A stretch of DNA of 5,145 nucleotides from Chitinophagaceae bacterium (lineage in GTDB: Bacteria > Bacteroidota > Bacteroidia > Chitinophagales > Chitinophagaceae), in contig CANHEC010000211.1 of NCBI GenBank assembly GCA_947459455.1, positions 1 to 5,145 on the forward strand. The letters run 5' to 3'. The first letter of the stretch is position 1. Every line of letters starts with the position of its first letter. A model generated the notes under the pieces. The model saw only the letters and a list, made by a program, of their open reading frames with translations. It was not told the DNA's origin and searched no databases. The position numbers and the translations under genes were made by a program. Shown here piece after piece: positions 1 through 5,145 of this stretch.

Positions 1-42
1 GGTAAGAATTTTGTGGGATTGATGGATGTGGGCTATGTGTGA
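1..42 (+). CDS. Possible 3' end of an upstream gene (partial)
   Basis: Frame 1 is open from the window edge to a TGA at 40-42 and would encode 13 residues ending in GLMDVGYV. The other two plus-strand frames hit stops within the first 21 bases. This is too short to identify a family, and an open stretch of this size can occur by chance. It is listed only because a gene may run in from the left. No terminator hairpin is visible after it. Confidence 0.25.
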   Translation, partial: GKNFVGLMDVGYV

Positions 43-315
43 CCGAAAGGGAAAATGCAATGCGAAAAAGCCAACCACACGGGATTCTGACGCGGCGTTA
101 TAGGAAAGTTAAGGAGAACCCAAAACCATTTCCAAAAAAAATTTAAGAATAGCAGAAAATACCGGATAAGTACGCGGCGCCTGTTTAAAAATGTAGCCAG
201 ATAAGCTACACAACACATGCTCAAATTTATTTTGGCGGTAAGATTTATTTTCTATTATTGCACGGTTCGCATTGGTGATCAATGGAATCATGAACAGCTA
301 ATGAGTGCTACGATA
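43..315. other. Region without a convincing gene
   Basis: About 270 A/T-rich bases separate the possible upstream gene end from the START-domain gene. Minus-strand open frames here begin at TTG or lack any recognisable protein character, and they are rich in Phe, Leu and Trp as expected from translating A/T-rich DNA. I see no tRNA, no riboswitch-like structure and no repeat. Visible details are a short inverted repeat (192-197 with 205-210), an A8 run at 134-141, an isolated AAGGAG at 111-116 with no start codon at a suitable distance, and a possible promoter at 231-260. Confidence 0.5.
231..260 (+). promoter_or_regulatory. Candidate Bacteroidota promoter for the START-domain gene
   Basis: TTTG at 231-234 is followed after 18 bp by TATTATTG at 253-260, one mismatch from the TAnnTTTG -7 box of Bacteroidota housekeeping promoters, at close to the usual spacing. 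Transcription would begin near 266-268, about 50 bases before the ATG at 316. That would exclude the in-frame ATG at 217 as the start. The region is A/T-rich, so a chance match is possible. Confidence 0.3.
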
Positions 316-696
316 ATGAGCAAAAAGCAAAAATTCACACTGGAATACCCTGTCAGGTGCTCACCCACCATTTTGTACGAGTTTCTTTCCACCTCCAACG
401 GGCTGCAAGAATGGTTTGCCGATAAGGTGGACGACAAGGAAGATATCTTCTCATTTACCTGGAACGGCAGCACCGATCAGGCTGAGGTAGTAGAAAAAGA
501 GCAGGACAAGTTTATACGCTTTCACTGGCTGCACGCCGGCAACGATGAGTTTTTCGAATTTCGAATCGAAAAAACCGAGGTGAGCAACCAAACGATTTTG
601 GTAATAACAGATTTTGCCGAAAAAGCAGAGGTGAAAGACCAGTCTCAACTCTGGGATTACCAGGTTAAAGACCTGTTTCACCGGCTGGGCAACTAA
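316..696 (+). CDS. START-like domain protein (AHSA1/SRPBCC superfamily, Bacteroidota type)
   Basis: This is a 126-residue single-domain protein of the START/Bet v1-like helix-grip fold, in the short form common in Bacteroidota. Recognisable parts are a lysine-rich start leading into a first strand (residues 4-12), the helix segment STSNGLQEWFAD (25-36), the strand IFSFTWNGS (44-52), IRFHWL (67-72), FEFRIE (80-85), the VITDFAE strand (96-102) and a C-terminal helix with LWDYQV and a final LG. The family binds hydrophobic ligands or acts as a co-chaperone in some members, but for this subfamily the ligand and role are not known to me. The frame is open back to an ATG at 217 and has another at 301. 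I chose 316 because MSKKQKF fits the normal family start and gives the usual length of about 126-130 residues. There is no Shine-Dalgarno sequence, which is normal in this phylum. The stop overlaps the end of the convergent gene by 4 bp. Confidence 0.88.
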   Translation: MSKKQKFTLEYPVRCSPTILYEFLSTSNGLQEWFADKVDDKEDIFSFTWNGSTDQAEVVEKEQDKFIRFHWLHAGNDEFFEFRIEKTEVSNQTILVITDFAEKAEVKDQSQLWDYQVKDLFHRLGN

Positions 697-1301
697 ACCG
701 ATCCGGCCAGTGCTGCTATCAGCAGGCGGTATTGTTCCTGATAAAACGTTTTTACCTGTGGCCATTGGTCCACAGGTATTTTTTTGCCGGCAATTGCGTA
801 CCGCTGGTGATAATAGGCCACGGGCCGGTTGGCTTCCTGCAGGCTTTGCCAATCATCTGGCGGCAACTGCTGGTCCCACGGGTTATTGGTAATACCACAC
901 ACAAAACCCTGCTGCTCCAGCCGTGCAAATGCCTGGTAAAACCGAATGAGAAAACTACCCGACAGCTGCAGGCGAATGCTAAAGCCATGGCCCCACCAGA
1001 AAAAACTTCGGATGGCGAAGTGCCCTTCCTGATCACCAAAGTTGCGGGGATAATCCAGCATCACCCACGGCATATGCTCGTACTTCTCCCCCTTCGATAC
1101 CTTGGGCATGACATTGAAAATATCGGGGTAATGCGCCACCAATGGAATGCTAAGCTGCCGGTAATCATCGGCCAATTCGCCAAACAATTCGCTGACAGCG
1201 TCTATCACCCGGTTCTTCGTTAAAATAAATGTGGGGGTTTCGGCCAGCTTCCATTCTGCTGCCGAAAGTGCTACTTTTGATTCGCCACCGTGCAAACGCA
1301 T
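693..1301 (-). CDS. Hypothetical protein, probably conserved in Chitinophagaceae
   Basis: This gene encodes 202 residues of unknown function and I cannot assign a domain. There is no signal peptide or membrane segment, so it is probably cytosolic. It is rich in aromatic residues, with notable stretches ILTKNRVIDAV (26-36), KYEHMPWVMLDYPRNF (73-88), RSFFWWGHGFSI (98-109) and NNPWDQ (139-144). It has one cysteine, at 135. The amino-acid composition, the sustained aromatic motifs and the full-length open frame argue for a real gene. The overlapping plus-strand frame at 732-1223 looks like a shadow. The ATG at 1299-1301 is the only ATG upstream of the ILTKN segment. Its start is 8 bp from the divergent permease start and its stop overlaps the START gene by 4 bp. 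Residues 173-183 are encoded by DNA that forms the START gene's terminator on the other strand. No terminator for this gene is evident. Confidence 0.8.
   Translation of the reverse strand: MRLHGGESKVALSAAEWKLAETPTFILTKNRVIDAVSELFGELADDYRQLSIPLVAHYPDIFNVMPKVSKGEKYEHMPWVMLDYPRNFGDQEGHFAIRSFFWWGHGFSIRLQLSGSFLIRFYQAFARLEQQGFVCGITNNPWDQQLPPDDWQSLQEANRPVAYYHQRYAIAGKKIPVDQWPQVKTFYQEQYRLLIAALAGSV
753..785 (+). terminator. Rho-independent terminator for the START-domain gene, inside the antisense gene
   Basis: A perfect 9-bp stem, TACCTGTGG (753-761) with CCACAGGTA (770-778), encloses an 8-base loop and is followed directly by seven T residues (779-785). It begins 56 bases after the START gene stop, in the right orientation for it. 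On the minus strand the same hairpin is followed by AAAAACG, so it should not terminate the opposing gene that it lies within. Confidence 0.8.
1272..1279 (+). promoter_or_regulatory. Probable -7 box of the LptF/LptG-family permease promoter
   Basis: TACTTTTG is an exact match to the Bacteroidota -7 consensus TAnnTTTG. It predicts transcription starting near 1284-1287, about 25 bases ahead of the GTG start at 1310. The -33 region near 1249-1252 (TTCC) matches its TTTG consensus poorly. The box lies inside codons 8-10 of the divergent minus-strand gene. It supports 1310 over the in-frame ATG at 1229, which would lie upstream of the transcript. Confidence 0.5.
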
Positions 1302-1309
1302 CTATACTT

Positions 1310-2752
1310 GTGATTAAGCGCCTTGATAAACTTATTTTACGTGCCTTTATTGGCCCTTTTCTGGCCACCTTTCTCATCGCCATTTTTGTACTGATACTTC
1401 AGTTTTTCTGGCTGTGGATCGACGACTTTGTAGGTAAAGGTATCGACATGCTTACGCTGGCCCAAGTTATTCTTTACGTGGCGGCCAGCTGGGTGCCAGT
1501 AGCCCTGCCACTGGCCATGCTGCTTAGCACCATCATGACCTTTGGCAACCTGGGCGAGAGCTACGAATTGGTAGCCATCAAGTCGGCAGGCATCTCACTC
1601 CGTCGATTCATGCGGCCCATTATGATGGTCAGCATTCTGATTGCCGGCATTGCTTTTTTATTTAACAATAACATCATTCCCATCGTCAATCTTCGACTAA
1701 ACAAGTTGAAGTATGAGATCGTGTACTCCAAACCAGCTTTCGACATCAAGGCTGGTGTTTTTTACGACAACATTCCCGGCTATGTGATAAAGCTGGGTAG
1801 CAAAAGTGAAGACGGCAGCAGCATCAAAGACATCATGATATACGAGCAGGGCAACTACCTGCAGGAAAACATGATTGTGGCCGACAGCGGCTCCATGAGG
1901 GTGAGCGACAACAAACGTTTTCTGCGCTTTAAACTGTACAATGGCACCCGCTACGAAGAGCGGGGCATGCGCAATACCACCAACACCGAAATGATCAGGG
2001 TGCGTTTTAAAGACTACGACAAGGTATTCGACCTATCGAGCTTTATGCGGGTGCAAAGTGATGATAGCTTGTTTAAAGACAACTACCGGATGCTGAGTGT
2101 GCGGCAGCTACAGCGTTTCAATGATTCGGTGAGCTACAAAATCGACAGCATTTCGAAACGTCTGCAACGCGACATTGGTGGCCAATTTGCCTTTATCCAA
2201 TTGCACGATAGCAATCGGCTGAAGCTACCTCGCATTGCCAAAGCACCGGCATCCATCGACCAGATTATTCCCGACTCTGCCAAAATGCCTTCGGCCGATG
2301 CCGCCCTTTCGAAAATCAACAGTGCCCAAAGTTCGGTGGCCATTTTGAGTGGCGAATTAGGTTCGAAAGACCGCGACAAGCGGCACTTTCTGTTTGGCAT
2401 TCACCAAAAGTTTGCGTTGTCGTTTGCCTGCTTTGTTATGTTTTTGATTGGGGCGCCGTTAGGGGCCATCATCCGCAAGGGTGGCATCGGCACGCCGCTT
2501 GTTTTTGCTGTCATCTTTTTTGCCGTATTCCACCTGTTGAATACCGCAGGAGAAAAATTGGCAAAAGAAGGCGTCCTCCCCATCTTTACCGGCACCTGGC
2601 TACCCAGTATTGTGTTGGTGCCCATTGGCATTTTCCTCACTTACAAAGCCATGCGGGACTCGCAACTGTTCAACAAAGAATTCTATTTCAGAACAGCGAG
2701 GCAGGTACGCCAACTTTTCGCTAACTTAAAACGGGCATCCGACCAAACCTAG
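1310..2752 (+). CDS. LptF/LptG (YjgP/YjgQ) family permease of the lipopolysaccharide exporter
   Basis: This is a 480-residue inner-membrane subunit of the LptB2FG ABC transporter, which extracts lipopolysaccharide from the inner membrane and passes it along the Lpt bridge. Three N-terminal membrane segments lie at about 13-36, 52-76 and 100-122, and three C-terminal ones at about 368-387, 393-411 and 430-448. The loop GESYELVAIKSAGIS (82-96) matches the coupling helix that docks on the LptB ATPase. A periplasmic beta-rich domain spans about 125-255. Between MLSVRQL (261-267) and HQKFALSFAC (365-374) lies a stretch of about 100 residues, much longer than in E. coli LptF or LptG (about 360 residues each). 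I cannot tell F from G by eye. The start is GTG at 1310, giving VIKRLDKLILRAFIGPF, the usual N-terminus in this phylum; the ATG at 1229 would add 27 atypical residues and precede the likely transcription start. The dismutase gene follows after 44 bp. Confidence 0.93.
   Translation: MIKRLDKLILRAFIGPFLATFLIAIFVLILQFFWLWIDDFVGKGIDMLTLAQVILYVAASWVPVALPLAMLLSTIMTFGNLGESYELVAIKSAGISLRRFMRPIMMVSILIAGIAFLFNNNIIPIVNLRLNKLKYEIVYSKPAFDIKAGVFYDNIPGYVIKLGSKSEDGSSIKDIMIYEQGNYLQENMIVADSGSMRVSDNKRFLRFKLYNGTRYEERGMRNTTNTEMIRVRFKDYDKVFDLSSFMRVQSDDSLFKDNYRMLSVRQLQRFNDSVSYKIDSISKRLQRDIGGQFAFIQLHDSNRLKLPRIAKAPASIDQIIPDSAKMPSADAALSKINSAQSSVAILSGELGSKDRDKRHFLFGIHQKFALSFACFVMFLIGAPLGAIIRKGGIGTPLVFAVIFFAVFHLLNTAGEKLAKEGVLPIFTGTWLPSIVLVPIGIFLTYKAMRDSQLFNKEFYFRTARQVRQLFANLKRASDQT
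1327..1334 (-). promoter_or_regulatory. Weak candidate -7 box for the minus-strand hypothetical gene
   Basis: On the minus strand this reads TAAGTTTA, one base off TAnnTTTG, and lies 25 bases upstream of the ATG at 1301. No convincing -33 element is seen at the expected distance. The gene must have its promoter within the permease coding region or be read from further upstream, because only 8 bp separate the two starts. Confidence 0.22.
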
Positions 2753-2781
2753 CAGCCTGTCTCAAACGGGCCACGGCTGCT
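2751..2781 (+). other. Stem-loop spanning the permease stop, before the dismutase gene
   Basis: AGCAGCC (2751-2757) and GGCTGCT (2775-2781) form a perfect, G/C-rich 7-bp inverted repeat with a 17-base loop. It overlaps the permease TAG (2750-2752) and ends 15 bases before the dismutase ATG. No T run follows, so it is not an intrinsic terminator. It could be an RNA stability or processing hairpin between two co-transcribed genes, or chance. Confidence 0.3.
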
Positions 2782-2796
2782 GCAACACCACGCAAT

Positions 2797-3543
<747 letters not shown>

Positions 3544-3595
3544 ACCGCCCCGGCACAACATTTGACCTGAACAAAAAAACTACAAATCATCTTGC

Positions 3596-4006
3596 ATGAA
3601 GACCATTACACACTGGCAATCTGATCTTGCATTTAGCAGCACCTACGATGGACATGAGATAGAATTGAACGGCAGCACCGGCCCCGACGGTAAGCGACTG
3701 GGATATAGCCCCAAGGCACTGCTGCTAAGTGGCCTGGCCGGCTGCAGTGGCATTGATGTAGTAGAAATGCTGAAAAAAATGAAGGTGCCGTTTGCCCGCT
3801 TTGAAATAACAGCAGCGGCCGAGCAAACAGACGAGCATCCGCGTGTTTTTCAAGACATCCTGATTGAGTACCGTATTGATGCTGCACCCGAGCACGAAGA
3901 CAAAGTAAAACGGGCAGTAGACCTGTCGATTGAAAAATACTGCGGTGTAGCGGCCATGCTGAAAAAGAACAGTGCCATCATTCCGACGGTGACCCTACTG
4001 AAATAA
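3596..4006 (+). CDS. OsmC family protein (YhfA-like)
   Basis: This 136-residue protein of the OsmC/Ohr fold forms dimers in which paired cysteines can reduce organic hydroperoxides. Cys50 lies in KALLLSGLAGCSGIDV (40-55), the helix that carries the peroxidatic cysteine. Cys116 lies in IEKYCGVAAML (112-122), which carries the second cysteine. The YSPKALLL and EKYCGVAAML segments point to the YhfA-like branch rather than classical Ohr or OsmC. For that branch peroxidase activity is less well established, so the biochemical role is inferred. The length is normal and there is no signal peptide, so it is cytosolic. The ATG at 3596 lies 52 bp after the dismutase stop with no Shine-Dalgarno sequence. 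The CDF transporter gene starts 2 bp after its stop, implying co-transcription and probably coupled translation. Confidence 0.92.
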   Translation: MKTITHWQSDLAFSSTYDGHEIELNGSTGPDGKRLGYSPKALLLSGLAGCSGIDVVEMLKKMKVPFARFEITAAAEQTDEHPRVFQDILIEYRIDAAPEHEDKVKRAVDLSIEKYCGVAAMLKKNSAIIPTVTLLK

Positions 4007-4008
4007 AC

Positions 4009-5013
4009 ATGCATTCGCCCAGCCATACGGCCCGCCAAACATTTATACTGCAGCGTTGGATCACGCTGGCAGGGGTCGTGTTGCTGATCATCAAGTTTAC
4101 GGCCTACTATCTTACCGATTCAGTGGCCATCCTCACCGATGCGCTGGAAAGCATTGTAAATGTGGTGGCCGGCTTTGTAAGCCTGTACAGCCTGTACGTG
4201 GCAGCCAAGCCCCGCGATGCCGACCACCCTTACGGCCACGGTAAAGCCGAATTCTTGTCGGCAGGCGTAGAGGGTACGCTCATTGTGCTGGCCGGCATCT
4301 GGATCATAGTGGAAGCCGTGAGCAAACTACTGCACCCATCGCCGGTAGAGCAATTGGATATTGGCATTCTACTGATTGCCATCAGCGGCCTGATCAACTA
4401 TTTGATAGGTACCCTGGCAGAACGCACCGGCCAGCGTAACAATTCGCTGGCTATAACAGCAACCGGTAAGCATTTGAAAAGCGATGCCTGGTCGACTGCA
4501 GGGCTGATTGCGGGTCTTACGCTTATGTACTTTTCAAACCTGCCCTGGCTGGACAGCGCCGTCGCTCTGTTGTTTGGCACCATCATCATTTACACTGGCG
4601 TGGGCATTGTGCGAAAAAGTATCGCCAGCATCATGGACGAAGCTGATACTGCCCTGCTACAGCAATTGGTAGCCATGCTGAACCGCGAACGCCGCAACAG
4701 TTGGATTGATCTGCACAATCTACGCATCATCAAGTATGGCAATTCTCTGCATGTTGATTGCCATCTTACGATTCCCTGGTATCTCAATGTGCACGAAGCG
4801 CACCAAGAAATAGACCACCTCGGCCGTTTGATCAGAAATGATTTTGGCAGTTCGCTGGAGATGTTTGTACACACCGACGGCTGCTTGCCCTTTAGCTGCA
4901 AAGTGTGCCAGGTAGAAAGCTGCGCAGTACGCAAAGCTCCGTTTCATCGACGGCTTGATTGGACCATGGAAAATATCATTGAAAACAAAAAACATAGCCT
5001 TGAAACCGCTTGA
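4009..5013 (+). CDS. Cation diffusion facilitator family transporter with C-terminal Cys cluster
   Basis: This 334-residue inner-membrane divalent-metal/proton antiporter of the CDF family probably works as a dimer. Six membrane segments lie at about 15-33, 37-63, 86-106, 117-136, 155-177 and 180-200. The conserved HPYGHGKAE loop is at 73-81; Asp70, His73 and His77 match the second metal site of E. coli FieF. A cytoplasmic ferredoxin-like domain follows (about 205-290) with HTD (288-290), which matches FieF His283/Asp285. In the transport site, segment 5 keeps HxxxD (His155, Asp159). Segment 2 reads DALESIVN, so the usual (H/D)xxxD becomes Glu47-xxx-Asn51. A tail beyond the domain has Cys292, 297, 300 and 305 (C-x4-C-x2-C-x4-C), then a basic and aromatic stretch. 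Metal specificity (Zn, Fe, Mn or other) cannot be assigned. The ATG is 2 bp after the OsmC gene stop, and the 3' end overlaps the probable deoC start. Confidence 0.93.
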   Translation: MHSPSHTARQTFILQRWITLAGVVLLIIKFTAYYLTDSVAILTDALESIVNVVAGFVSLYSLYVAAKPRDADHPYGHGKAEFLSAGVEGTLIVLAGIWIIVEAVSKLLHPSPVEQLDIGILLIAISGLINYLIGTLAERTGQRNNSLAITATGKHLKSDAWSTAGLIAGLTLMYFSNLPWLDSAVALLFGTIIIYTGVGIVRKSIASIMDEADTALLQQLVAMLNRERRNSWIDLHNLRIIKYGNSLHVDCHLTIPWYLNVHEAHQEIDHLGRLIRNDFGSSLEMFVHTDGCLPFSCKVCQVESCAVRKAPFHRRLDWTMENIIENKKHSLETA

Positions 5014-5145
5014 GAATATTGCCGCTACTATTGACCATACGCTGCTGAAACCAGGACTGACGGGTCAGCAGGTAAAACAGCTGTGTGATGAAGCCATTAC
5101 ACATGGCTTTGCATCGGTGTGCGTACCTCCGCTGTTTGTAAAACA
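5000..5145 (+). CDS. deoC: Deoxyribose-phosphate aldolase, N-terminal part (cut by window end)
   Basis: The first 48 codons of DeoC are visible. The enzyme cleaves 2-deoxyribose-5-phosphate to glyceraldehyde-3-phosphate and acetaldehyde in deoxynucleoside breakdown. Recognition rests on IDHTLLKPGLTGQQV (11-25), with the conserved Asp12 of the first strand, and on LCDEAITHGFASVCVPP (28-44), which contains the GFA-x-VCV segment. The Schiff-base lysine lies beyond the window. No ATG exists in this frame upstream of the conserved part. TTG at 5000-5002 gives a start of typical length (the IDHT motif at residue 11) and overlaps the CDF gene by 14 bases. TTG at 4979 is an alternative. The overlap suggests translational coupling to the CDF gene, although the pathways are unrelated. 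Confidence 0.9.
   Translation, partial: MKPLENIAATIDHTLLKPGLTGQQVKQLCDEAITHGFASVCVPPLFVK

Noticed and set aside
187..210. Minus-strand hairpin TGTAGC/GCTACA (192-197 with 205-210) followed by TTTTT, as a terminator
   Set aside because: The 6-bp stem is weak, the T tract is short, and it lies almost 500 bases beyond the only minus-strand gene that could use it.
33..224. Minus-strand 63-codon open frame starting at TTG
   Set aside because: Its composition (runs of Phe, Leu and Trp) is what A/T-rich non-coding DNA gives, and no family is recognisable.
222..229. Minus-strand TAAATTTG, an exact TAnnTTTG match
   Set aside because: There is no fitting -33 element and no convincing gene downstream on that strand. 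The match is likely by chance in A/T-rich DNA.
217..315. Extended N-terminus of the START-domain protein from ATG 217 (or ATG 301)
   Set aside because: The added residues do not resemble the family N-terminus, and the candidate promoter at 231-260 would lie inside the extension.
550..573. Perfect inverted repeat TTTTTCGA/TCGAAAAA within the START gene
   Set aside because: The stem is almost all A/T, lies mid-gene, encodes ordinary family residues (EFFEFRIEK), and has no T tract after it on either strand.
732..1223. Plus-strand 163-codon open frame opposite the hypothetical gene
   Set aside because: Its product has no recognisable motifs, and the 202-codon minus-strand frame covering it has the more protein-like sequence. 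The START gene terminator would also cut its transcript near its start.
3561..3591. TTTGAC at 3561-3566 as the -33 element of an OsmC-gene promoter
   Set aside because: No acceptable TAnnTTTG box follows at the right spacing. The best candidates match at only a few positions and would leave virtually no leader.

Overview
The window looks like a chromosomal segment of a Bacteroidota bacterium, most likely Chitinophagaceae or a close relative. The evidence is the Bacteroidota-type START-like protein, a long LptF/LptG permease with an enlarged soluble part, a promoter -7 box of the phylum's TAnnTTTG form, and no Shine-Dalgarno sequence before most starts. No insertion sequence, phage gene, CRISPR array, tRNA or rRNA is visible. 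It reads as ordinary core-genome DNA, and I found no obvious novel defence or mobile system.

Left part (1-1301). Bases 1-42 may be the last 13 codons of a gene running in from the left. They are followed by about 270 bases with no convincing gene. A START-like (AHSA1/SRPBCC-type) protein lies at 316-696 on +. It converges on, and overlaps by 4 bp, an unrecognised conserved-looking protein at 693-1301 on -. The clearest intrinsic terminator of the window (753-785, + strand) serves the START gene but lies inside the coding sequence of the opposing gene.

Middle part (1302-3543). The unknown minus-strand gene and the LptF/LptG-family permease start back to back with only 8 bp between start codons, so each promoter must lie inside the other gene. 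A perfect TAnnTTTG box at 1272-1279 fits the permease. The permease (lipopolysaccharide export) is followed after 44 bp by an exported Mn-type superoxide dismutase with a twin-arginine-like signal and a possible lipid-anchor cysteine.

Right part (3596-5145). An OsmC/YhfA-type protein, a cation diffusion facilitator (CDF) and deoC form a tight same-strand run: 2 bp between the first two, and a 14-bp overlap between CDF and deoC, which seems to start at TTG. deoC is cut by the window edge. Superoxide dismutase, OsmC protein and metal transporter together suggest a loose oxidative-stress/metal theme, but this is inference from adjacency. The most interesting details are the CDF's cysteine cluster and altered metal site, the terminator inside an antisense gene, and the exported dismutase.
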